Shown here piece by piece: positions 23,967 to 33,213 of a DNA stretch of 64,000 bases. A program made the translations under genes and the position numbers. The notes beneath the pieces are model-generated. The model was not told the DNA's origin and made no database searches. It saw only the letters and a program-made list of their open reading frames with translations. The first letter of the stretch is position 1. Each line of letters opens with the position of its first letter. This DNA comes from Cylicocyclus nassatus (taxonomy: Eukaryota; Nematoda; Chromadorea; Rhabditida; Strongylidae), in NCBI GenBank assembly GCA_958299035.1, contig CATQJL010000223.1, positions 74,107,600-74,171,599 on the forward strand. Reading direction: 5' to 3'.

Positions 23967-24929
23967 TATATAACTCAAAAATTGTCAGTTTGGAGGGTAT
24001 GTGCGTTATAGAAACTCGCGCCGCTCAACCGATTCATCTGAAACTTTGCACACTTATGTTTTCGACCCTGCGCAGATGATAGGCTACTTTTCGCGGCGAT
24101 TCAAGGGGTCCTTCTATCGATTTATTGATTTGTTTACGTTTTTTTAAGGAATTGAAAGCTTATCATGCTTAATCGAGCATTTTCCCATTTCATGTGAAGG
24201 AGGGCGGTGAAGCTCATTTTTACCTCGGGATCGCTAGGATGCGGTATCGAAGCGGATGTCCCGGGGTAAGTCATCCAATATAAGAGGGGGGAGAGGGGGA
24301 GCTTGCAGTGCAGATGAAAATGGCCCGGGCTGGACCGGGAAAGCCAACTAGTCACGAATAAAATGTAAACAACTACTCATTCCAAAAGCTTTTTCATGTA
24401 AGATCGGTGACTTTAAGGGAAGGAAAGTATTCTCCAAAAGATCAAATGCGATTTTGAAACAGTTACTGGGGTTATAATGACTTGATACTCGCCATAAAAA
24501 TGATGGCAACCATGAGTTACATCTCTGAGCAAAAATTGTCCCGCAATCCCAGGTAAAATCTTGACAAATCGATCATCTACACAATTATTCCTTTTTGGCG
24601 CCGATCTTGCGCGAAAGTAAACTTTTTGCTCACTTTTCCGGCTAGGATCCATGGTTTGCGGATTTACTTGCTAAACGAAACCATGACTTCAAAAGAAGTC
24701 CAATTACAGGCCCACTTTGGCGCGCGAAATGTCGCGTGGATCCGTTTGGCGCACAATTTCACAGGTTCCAATTATCGGATCGGCTTGTGCTTTTGCACAT
24801 TTTACCTACATGCTGATAGGGAGCTACTACCAAAATCCTGGCTCAAGACCTTTGCTGGAACTCGCTTTACGAATTTCGTGACAGACAGAGATACTACACA
24901 CACAACACACACACGTAAACAACCCTTAG

Positions 24930-25130
24930 GCTCCGGACAGACTTCACGCGATTTGATCGTCGCGACTCAATCGCCGACATTTCCATTCATTTTCATTTCA
25001 CATTCAAAAATTTCGGGCTGGAAAACTATCACAACCGAAATGCAAGTTGATCGGCATGGAATGATGTTGTAACAGTTGTCTCGTCGCGATTCAGTCGCGA
25101 CGATCAAATCGCGTGAAGTCTGTCCGGGGC
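24930..25130. mobile_element. Palindromic element with CTTAG target duplication
   Basis: GCTCCGGACAGACTTCACGC at the left is mirrored at the right, and CTTAG occurs on both sides (24925-24929 and 25131-25135), while family-B copies have a single CTTAG or TTTAG there. A relative lies at about 34604-34838 with TTAGG on both sides. Confidence 0.75.
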
Positions 25131-25152
25131 CTTAGCCCGTTATTATAAGTTA

Positions 25153-27098
25153 CTAGCTGCGGTCCCCGGTCCCGCCCGGGCCAAGGGTCCAAAATGGCCC
25201 GTCTGCTTCAAGATGTTTGCTTACCATTACTCCACTTCCTTCAGATCATATTTTCACTTCCACTCCTGCTTCAGCTCCAAGTCAGTTCCAGCACACGTGT
25301 AGTATCCGTGGTGAATTTGTCCTTCTTGAACTGTGCACTCATACGTGCACGTCGTCTGTTCATAAATCTACTACACATGTGTTCTGTATAACACAGGAGT
25401 CAAATACTCCCAATTAGGCGCTATATCGCCTCAGGCCTCAATAAGGCCTACGAACCACCGATATATTTGGTGCATCGGCCAAACACGACCGATATCATGC
25501 CCCGCTTCCAAGGAGGACAGCAGAAGCCACAAGAAAGTGATGCGACTCTTCAACTCATTATAAAGGACCTGAAGACGTACACCAAGAATCTCGCGGACAT
25601 ACTGCAGAAATACCAGCACTATGGTGAGAAAATTACTCTTCCAGATGACGAACAAGAACGACAGGAGTTCTGCCTATACCATCTGGACCTAATACCAATA
25701 TGCATCATGGAAGTCAAAACCAGCAAAAGCCACCTGGAATTAAAAATTGATGTCATGAGGAAGCACTATAAGGAAAGCAACGAAATGATGAGACAAGCCA
25801 TAACAAAAGAAATGGACGCGCTCCATGAACAGATAAGATTTTTTCGAACATCCGGCAATGCTCAAATGTTTATGTTTGAGCTAGAAATGCTCGCTACAGA
25901 TATTGAGATAGAACTGGCCGCAATAGGAAGACTTGCAACAAAAAATCAGAGAAGCATAAGGAAGATTCTACATAGACACATACTGCGTGCCGGATTTCCA
26001 TACGCTGAAGAAAAAGCAAGTCACATCGCAAACGATAAGCCAGACGAACATAACAATGACGAGAAGAATAGTGAAAATGATGGATATCGCGAGTTCGAGG
26101 CTGAAGACACTGATGTACTACCAGCTGTTGCAGATGAGAGTCTGACCTTCGCACAGGTCACACTACCAGGATTGCCTCTGGCAAAGGCATGCAATGACAT
26201 GAGCGAGGAGCGCCATCTTCAGAAGTTACTATCATATAAGGACAATGAGAAGAGAGAAATCTATGAGCTTCATCCAGTACCAGTGCCAGTAAAGATCAGT
26301 TTAATAACACTTTCCATTGGCCTGCACTATAGTTTAGACCTATCTACTTCACCTTTTGGAAGCCGCTCCACAGGAACGATTCCTGTGTTCAATCGCGTTC
26401 AGGTGCAACGACGACCATTACGAGATCCAGACAAAAGCACCGCTTTATGGACAAATGTTGTTGCATCATATTTTTGCTATCACTTTTTAATTCATTTGTT
26501 CATCCCTCTTGCCGGGCGGAGATCGGCACCTCTCTTTGTAGCCCCATTGTGTCTTGCCAGAGAACCGTTAAGGTCATGCATAAGCATGACCTGCTGTGAT
26601 ATAGGTAACTTTATTGCCCAGATGTTGTCGAGTAACTTTGCTCCGCCTGTTATCATTAGCATTCTACCACTATCCCAATGCGGACAAGTCGTCTGACTCA
26701 ATAAATCTGTTGGGCTAGTGTACTGTGCACAACAACAGATACCTCCACAAAGGCGACAATACGCCTAAGGCTACGTCAACGTACGTCAGCCTAACAAACT
26801 GCTCGCTTCGTGACACCGCATCCTCCTCAACACAAAATGTAAATAATCTCTACCGCCCCTTTACTTAACTTGGATAAATGAATGATAAAGCATTCATTTG
26901 CCTCAATGTTAGTAAACAAATTGATAAATCGACAGAAGAACCCAATGAATCGTCACAAAAAGTAGCCTATCTTCTGCGCCTGGCCTCATTCATAGGGGAG
27001 CAAATTTCAGCCTCATCGGTTCACAAACAAAGGAGTCTATAAGCCACATACTTACATACGAACAAATTTACAGAGATTGAGTTCTATTTACATATAGA
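25153..27098 (-). mobile_element. Helitron D carrying a 409-codon ORF
   Basis: On the minus strand the 5' end is TCTATATGTAAATAGAACTC, preceded by A, and the 3' end is GGGACCGGGGACCGCAGCTAG-like, followed by T, with a GC hairpin just before CTAG. It is inserted three bases inside the 5' end of Helitron B4. Internal blocks (AACCGATGAGGCTGAAATTT, GAAGATAGGCTACTTTTTGT) match families A and C. No Rep or helicase is visible. The ORF runs antisense to the Helitron. Confidence 0.75.
25467..26696 (+). CDS. 409-aa ORF inside Helitron D; gag-like/coiled-coil, unrecognised
   Basis: One uninterrupted reading frame, far longer than any other in the window. Residues about 25-175 are charged and helical, with likely coiled coil (LQLIIKDLKTYTKNLADILQ, EMDALHEQIRFFRTSG, MLATDIEIELAAIGRLATKN). 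Residues 185-240 are acidic and low-complexity (DEHNNDEKNSENDGYREFEAE). After about residue 275 the sequence becomes hydrophobic and less protein-like, so the true C-terminus may be earlier. The composition recalls the N-terminal coiled-coil gag of nematode BEL/Pao retroelements, but I see no zinc knuckle, protease or LTR, so this is only a suggestion. It may start at the second methionine (25497), after MVHRPNTTDI. A captured host gene is an alternative. Confidence 0.5.
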   Translation: MVHRPNTTDIMPRFQGGQQKPQESDATLQLIIKDLKTYTKNLADILQKYQHYGEKITLPDDEQERQEFCLYHLDLIPICIMEVKTSKSHLELKIDVMRKHYKESNEMMRQAITKEMDALHEQIRFFRTSGNAQMFMFELEMLATDIEIELAAIGRLATKNQRSIRKILHRHILRAGFPYAEEKASHIANDKPDEHNNDEKNSENDGYREFEAEDTDVLPAVADESLTFAQVTLPGLPLAKACNDMSEERHLQKLLSYKDNEKREIYELHPVPVPVKISLITLSIGLHYSLDLSTSPFGSRSTGTIPVFNRVQVQRRPLRDPDKSTALWTNVVASYFCYHFLIHLFIPLAGRRSAPLFVAPLCLAREPLRSCISMTCCDIGNFIAQMLSSNFAPPVIISILPLSQCGQVV

Positions 27099-27216
27099 TG
27101 ATAACTTCTGAAGTACACGTTCCAACGCTCAAGAACAGCATTTCCGCAGTAATACGGCCTTTTGTGAGCATTGCCCGAGTGTTGTGCAGATCTTTCTGGA
27201 AGGTCGTACTATAATA

Positions 27217-28269
27217 TCCTACTATAATAACGCGCTAAGGCCGTCTGTTTTTTTGTATGTCTGTCTGTGTGTCTGTGTGAAAATCTGTCTGTCATGAAAT
27301 TTGTAGAGGAAGCTGCAACGAAGCTATCGGGCTGCAATTTTGCATAGCATACCGTGCCAGCGTGTAGGCCCACCATGCACAAGGACGAGGACAAGGATTC
27401 TGATGAGAAGTGCATATTTCATTGAAAGAGACAGCCGATCTGGTTAGTCTATTATAAAAGTTTAGCTTGTTAGATTTTCTTTCTGAAGCATGATATGATC
27501 CTCAGTGGCTAAAAACCTTCTTCAAAAGTTCATAACGCAATTCTCAGTGAAAAGACATTTCATTCTGTAATGCTAATCGGAGTTGAAGCTCAAATCTGGT
27601 TAGTCTATTATGAAAGTTTAGCTTGTTAGATTTTCTTTCTGAAGCATGATATGATCCTCAGTGGCTAAAAACCTTCTTCAAAAGTTCATAACGCAATTCT
27701 ACAGTGAAAAGACATTTTATTCTATAATGCTAATCGGTTCGATAAGCGGGTCCCTCATAATTTGCGCGTCAAACGGGTCCACGCGCCTTTTGGCACGCAA
27801 AACTGGGTAGCTAATTCGACTTTTTGCGAAGTTATGATTTGCCTGACAAGTAACTCTGCGCGCCATGAATTCTAGCCCAAAAAGTGCTCAAAAAGTTTGC
27901 TTTTCTGCGAGTAGCGCCAAAAATTGATGAGCGCAGATAGTCGCTTTGGCAAGGTTTTATTTGAAAAAAATGAAAAGATTTTTGCACCAAAATGTAGCCC
28001 TAGGTGACTGCTATACTTATGACGATCATCAAACTAGAATAAATCCAGTAATCCTTTCAAATTCGCATTTGTTTCCTTGCAACAAAGTTTTCTTTCCTAA
28101 AAATTACCGATTTTACATGGAGATGCTTTATGAATGAACAGTTGTATACGATTAATTTGTGATGCGCAGCATCGCGTAGTGAGTTTCAAAGCCATTTTTA
28201 TGCGAACTTGAGAAAGGCATACGGATAGGGAGCCAGTGCGAACCTCAGCGAAGCGGAGGTGACGCACTT
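27217..28269 (+). mobile_element. Helitron family B, copy B6, with an internal duplication
   Basis: It starts TCCTACTATAATAACGCGCT after A and ends near 28269 with the family hairpin AGTGCGAACCTCAGCGAAGC... whose last bases have drifted (CACTTC instead of CACTGG). A 156-bp segment (start CTGGTTAGTCTATTAT) is present twice in tandem at about 27440 and 27596. Confidence 0.75.
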
Positions 28270-28337
28270 CAGAGATAAACTGCATTTCTTCCACCTTGAA
28301 ATAGCTTTCTCGATTGATTAAGAGAGGTCTTTCTAGG

Positions 28338-28567
28338 CAAGGGCGGGCACGATTGTCTATAAGCCGGCTAGACTTCGTTTTCGGGGCGAAAAAGCAAAGG
28401 GGATATCGTTCTGTGGGTCCGAAAAAACACCATGTTTTTTAGTCGAAGTTCCCGATTTTGGGTCAAAGGGGACTTCGTAAAATTTGGGTCAAAGGGCACT
28501 TCGTAAAATTTAGCGGAAGTCGGGGAGAATTTCGTTTTCAAAAAGCCTAAAAGCGGAGTGCCGGGCT
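28338..28567. repeat. Relative of the hAT-like fold-back element
   Basis: Shares GGGGCGAAAAAGCAAAGGGG and ends resembling CGGGCACG/GTGCCGGG with the element at 5698-6940. No matching target duplication is seen. Confidence 0.4.
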
Positions 28568-28674
28568 TGTTCCGTGCTTCATTTTGTGTGTTCTTGACAT
28601 ACGCAAAGTAAATTTTTCAGTCATCTGCAAAAGTGTATGCGAGTATTGTGTGTGTTTATGAGGCTGGTAGATCA

Positions 28675-29617
28675 GGGGCGGTATGTAACAATCGCCCGTC
28701 CGGGTAAGTTACCCGGACAGATAGTTTCTTCATAGCTCGGTGCTTTGGGAATCTGTGTTCTTCCTTGTTTGTTCATCTATTGGAGGCTCTACTACCCTAA
28801 TATTGTAGCATAATGACTAGTAGCACTTTGCTGTATAAGCTGTGATAATTCGTTATTTGTATGATCCCGAACGGGATCGCCAATGATCACGCTCATTTTC
28901 AAAGTTATTTATATGCGCAACTCAATGAAGATGTCACAGAGTTTTGCTGTCGATCTATCACGAAGCTGTTACGCATGTTTTTGGTAGCACAGATGAAATC
29001 TGCAAGTTTTGCGTTTTTCGATACAGCCCAATTCGCGAGCACAGGTTCAGCGAATATTTTGTCAATTCTATTTTTCACTTATTTCTTCCACAAACATGCG
29101 TACAGTCTGCCCCAATCCTAACCAGGCCAAAATTGGCATGGCGGGAGTCCGCGTGGCTAAGGTTCTGCGATCACGCCCATGGCCTGCTTCTCTACTCTCT
29201 CTCTCCAATCCTTTTGCTCTCTCCTACAGCGCGCATATGCAGTGAACGCTTGGCGCTGCGAGCGCGCAAATCTACGCCGACGGTTCGGCCTGATCCCAAT
29301 TGGAGCAGACTGTAACACTGTCGTAATAAATGGACAGCAAAACCCTGTGACGTTTTCATTGATTTTTTTGCGGATATAAATAACTTTGAAAATAAGCGTG
29401 ATCAGTGGGAGATCCCGTTCTGGAGCATACAAATAACGAATCATCTCAGCTTATATAACAAAGTGCTGCTAGTCATTGTGCTACAATTTTAGGGTATTAG
29501 AGCCTCCAATAGATGAACAAACAAGGAAGAATGCAGATTCCCAGAGCACCGAGTTATGAAGCGGAAACTACCTGTCCGGGTAACTTACCCGGACGGGCGA
29601 TTGTTGCATACCGCCCC
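28675..29617. mobile_element. Fold-back element with ~330-bp arms
   Basis: GGGGCGGTATG...ACAATCGCCCGTCCGGGTAAG is mirrored by CTTACCCGGACGGGCGATTGTTGCATACCGCCCC. The arms also share the GGAGGCTCTA/TAGAGCCTCC segment. No transposase was seen, and ORFs inside mirror each other. Confidence 0.8.
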
Positions 29618-30018
29618 AGCTGTATCGATTGGAAAAGAAAGCGGCGAAGGAGCGGCTCCGGGTCAGCTTCTCTTCACAAAAACTCTCCGGTTCTGAAGTG
29701 GCACGGCGCCACAGCAGGGGGATTCGACTCGTAACTTTCGACCCGTATCCGTGAAGGAACTCCATCCTGGGGAACACCACTACTAACTCGTCCGAACAAT
29801 CATTCCCAGATCGTATAGTCGTTCTTCGTTCAGTGAGATATAAGAATCCATGCCAGTAGCCTACCACGTACTCCAATTATTGATCTTAATCAAGACTAAT
29901 TTATTAATATTGTTCATTTTGATTTATCTATAGCCCTTTTTTCAAGCTCAGAGAAAGAGTTTGCAGTGGTGACTTTACCAAGGGCTATAGATAAATCAAA
30001 ATGAACAATATTAATCAA

Positions 30019-30700
30019 CTAGCTGATGGTCCCGGTCTCACCCGAGACTCTTAGTTTAACCAAAATGGGGTAGAAGAACGAACTCCGCCATTTTGGAACA
30101 TCTCCGCGGACTACTGGTCCTGCAACCACAACCGCAATATTTCGAAAGGACCGGTTGCCAGCAAAGGCGGGCTCAAACTGGCGGAGTTCGTTTCCTTACC
30201 TACCAAAATATCAACGGCTCCCAGATTCGTGTAGAGGCCATTTGCGCACTTCCCTGATTTTCGACATAAACTCGTTAAACTTCCGCGTTATAGCACTGTA
30301 TTTCGTAGAGTGAAATCCGCAGCTCGCCTCCATAGGAATCTGGAAGCCGATCATACTTCCACTCTCTAACTTCTATAATGCGCGAAGAGCGCTTTAAGAT
30401 GAACCCGCTGCATCCTGTCGACCTTGAGATTAGAATGAACTTTACTAACCCTGCCCACATGTTTACTGGAAAATGATTGGTTAGAGCACGTCAAACTCTC
30501 ATTTTCCCAGATTTAGGTAAACAAATCATTAAATCAATAGAATGACCCTGCGAATTGCCGCAAAGAGTTGTCATAAACCACCGCAGGGGTCGAAAGCATA
30601 TGTGTGCGAAGTTTTAGCTCAATCGGTGTAATGACTGGCGTTTCTATAACGAAGAACAATTAAACGAACATCCTCACAGACATTGAGTTTGGCGCCATCT
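30019..30700 (-). mobile_element. Helitron family C/D fragment
   Basis: The minus-strand 3' end GGGACCATCAGCTAG|T and a 5'-side AACTCAATGTCTGTGAGGAT block resemble Helitron D, but the 5' TC end is missing at the junction with the neighbouring family-B piece. Confidence 0.5.
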
Positions 30701-30708
30701 TCGTAAAG

Positions 30709-30995
30709 TAACCAACTTTAGTCGAATTTTTTGGGCTAAAGTCCATGACTTGTACATTAGCTTGTCAAACATATCCACGACTTTGCAAAAAGTTTATATA
30801 CGGACCCAATTTTGCTGACCAGAAGTTAAGTGGACCCGTTTCAGGCGCAATTTCTAGGGGATCCACTTATCGGATCCGCTTGTGCTTTTGCACAATGGAC
30901 TTTCCTGCTGCTAGGATGTAATATGCAAAATTTGATTTACAGACAGACACACACACAAAAAAAACAGACGGCCTTAGCGCGTTATTATAGTAGGA
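30709..30995 (-). mobile_element. Helitron family B, truncated copy B5
   Basis: The minus-strand 5' end TCCTACTATAATAACGCGCT is intact and preceded by A. The 3' half, including the hairpin, is absent. Confidence 0.65.
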
Positions 30996-31022
30996 TAGAT
31001 TAGTCTTGATTAAGATCAATAA

Positions 31023-33200
31023 TCCAGTCAAAAAGTGAATTAGGAACTAAGGCAATGGTTGGCCTTTTAACTAATCCAAATTCATGGTTCTGAGAATGTT
31101 ATAAGATTTCTGTGTACCACTTTCCTAGCTTTCTCTCATCAAATCTTCAAAGGATCCTAAAAGCTGGATGGGTATTGCAAGTGGGACTTTTTGGAATTGA
31201 AGTTATCAAAGACAGTGTCCGGACAAGGTGGGGGTTTTGGGATTTCAGTGCATGCAAAATTGCCTCCCCCACCCTATTCAGACACAGCAACGCGCAAGTA
31301 CGAGGTTATAATGTTCGACCTAAAGCAAGAATGAGGATCGGGAAGTGTGGAAACTTACGCCTTAGGGCGATTTTAACTCTAGCTATCCTATAGTTAAAAT
31401 CGACCTTAATGCATAATGAAAAGTCGAAGAAATGACGATTGAGGTAGAATCTAGCTTCAAGGTAGATTGATGAATACTCAGATAATCGCCGGGGGCAGGC
31501 GGTCCGCAAACTCGCGCTTTTTGCAAGCGGTCAGCAGAATTTTGGGGCGTGGCCAAACCTTCAGCAAGCGGTACTTCCTCTACTGTCTAAAGTTCTGCCA
31601 GCGGGCAGCAACACAGAATTTTCTGCAAGCGCTCGTCAAATAACTCTTTCAGCAAAGCTGGCCGAACTTTCAGCAGTCGCTCGGGCTCTTTTTATGCAGT
31701 TTCGGGCTTACGTCAAGCACAGGTAAGACTCTGTGTGGCAGAGGTCATGCTTCGCAGCACGTACATAGTGAGCAGATTGGAATGCCGAAGTTTATGAGCA
31801 GTAGCTAATGCCTGCATCAGTAAGCACGCGAAAACATGGGAAACACGAGTTTTATTAGGCTTTGTCGCTCCTCCCTCATTCGACCCATCCTGGATTTCAG
31901 TCGGCAAGCCAGCAGTCGATCTGTGATTGATCCAGTACATTTACCACACCGCGCCCCTCTCGGCTTTCCTCTCCATAAGGATAGGGTAGGCGAAGCTTTT
32001 GATAAACCTGCCATAACAGTGCTACGACCCCTTTTCTCTGATTCCACAACCTGTGGAATCTTTTCTATCAAAGCTAATACCATTTTGCAAAGACGGATTC
32101 TTTATTCTTTACCACAATTGCTCCGGTGTGGTCAGCGGCAGGCAATAAAGCAAACTCAACATCATGTCTCAGTCCCATCGAGACATCGTCTAACCTATGA
32201 CGGTCAATGTCATTTTGCCAAACGCGGGGCGGGGGGAGTCTAAAGAGATTCGGTGACCCTCATGTGACCCAATCAATTAGCCGAAATTGGACCGGATACT
32301 GACTTGCAAAAGATAGATAGACAGCGAACGGGATAAATTTACAGTCACAGGAGGTAAATAGTAGATAAGGAGGAGGTAAATACAGGAGGTAAATAGTACA
32401 GGAGGTAAATAGTAGATAACAAAGAAGAGAAGACAGGTAACGTTGGGCAAAAAATTATGAAGAAAAGGGCTGAAACCAAGATTTTTGACAAGAGCGGTGT
32501 GAGATGCCACCGCTTACGTCTAGTGCAGAGGATATCTTACAACAGTGCGGTAAACTTGTGGACATGACTCGTCAATCGAACTGTGCAAGTCATTCAACAT
32601 GGGAAAAATTCCCCATAGCTGCGTACTCAACTCTACGTATAGATAAAAGTCTAAAGAAAAGATGGCAAATCTATGGTCCCGCGGCCCTTATTTACACTTA
32701 ATGTTTTGTGATTAGAAGAGCCAAAATGACGCAAAGGGGTTGATCATCCCTTTGTTGGATTTGCGCTCGAGACCAGTTTTGGAGAAACCAGTTTCCCCTT
32801 AGGACATCACGTAGTTGAAGGTCAGGCTTAACTACTTTCTTCTCCAACAATTGTTTTTCTATCTTCTTATGAAGCCAATATGGTAGAGGCGAAGCATTCC
32901 GCTCTTTCACCTCAATATTCGTCTTACTGCAGTCACCGGCTAATGTTCGAGTAGCTGAGAAAGCAATCCCAGTTTACTTTCTGCGGCTGTTTCTTCATGT
33001 AGTCAAGTCCTCTATGCTGCAGACATGCTAGCATAATCTCTGGATATCACTAGTTTTAGATTGGAGTATTGTGTTTACCGCATCTCTCAAAAGTCGCATG
33101 GTGCATTTGTGCCTCTGTACTCATTCTAAGCAGTGCTGCTTTGTAACTAGGAAGGTCGGCTTGTTTGAAGCGTCACTGTCGTTGCCTTTCATGCTAACAA
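31023..33200. other. No supported gene
   Basis: Several mid-length ORFs overlap on opposite strands (31817-32083 minus, 31836-32243 plus) without motifs or splice partners. A short direct repeat AGGAGGTAAATA occurs three to four times at about 32346-32415. Confidence 0.5.
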
Positions 33201-33213
33201 TTCAGTCTACAAG
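33201..33213 (+). promoter_or_regulatory. Probable spliced-leader acceptor of the SLC6 gene
   Basis: CTAACAATTCAG ends at about 33205, eight bases before the ATG at 33214, with no sign of an upstream coding exon. Confidence 0.45.

Larger units (their letters stand above)
20677..24351 (+). mobile_element. Helitron family C, copy C1, with elements nested near its 5' end
   Basis: The 5' end TCTATATATA follows A20676, and the 3' end GGACCGGGAAAGCCAACTAG precedes T24352. Its own body is 23967-24351 (TAACTCAAAAATTGTCAG..., AACCGATTCATCTGAAAC, GATAGGCTACTTTTCG). The TA-rich 5' tract has been filled by a CAGTGCCGTACC element, two MITEs, Helitron B1 and a third MITE. Parts of the body resemble families A and D (the ATAGGCTACTTTT block), so these are one superfamily. 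Confidence 0.7.
20571..27101 (-). mobile_element. Helitron family B, copy B4, split by nested insertions
   Basis: The 3' hairpin and CTGG end lie at 20571 (followed by T at 20570 on the minus strand), and the 5' bases TCA are at 27101-27099, preceded by A. Native sequence is 20571-20676, 24352-24929, 25131-25152 and 27099-27101. The inserts are a family-C Helitron (20677-24351), a palindromic element (24930-25130) and Helitron D (25153-27098). Joining A20676 to T24352 recreates the ATCACGAATA found uninterrupted in copy B1. Joining 25152 to 27099 recreates TTATAAGTTATGA, the family-B 5' end seen in B3. Family B is non-autonomous: a TCTG-rich 5' region, no Rep/helicase, and a 3' hairpin with stem CCAGTGCG/CGCACTGG. 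Confidence 0.8.
29879..31022. repeat. Composite: inverted TTGATCTTAATCAAGACTAA ends around Helitron pieces
   Basis: ATTGATCTTAATCAAGACTA at 29879 is inverted at about 31001-31022. Between them lie a shorter inverted pair (TTTGATTTATCTATAGCCC, about 29920-30010), the 3' end of a family-C/D Helitron on the minus strand (CTAG at 30019-30022), and a truncated family-B Helitron (30709-30995, 5' TC at 30995). Confidence 0.6.

Noticed and set aside
23280..23970. Possible Tc1-like transposase inside the MITEs
   Set aside because: Interiors are short and mostly inverted arms. No DDE/D-type motifs or long frame.
31817..32243. Overlapping plus and minus ORFs (135 and 88 codons)
   Set aside because: No domain, no splice sites in phase and mutually antisense. 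I could not favour either.
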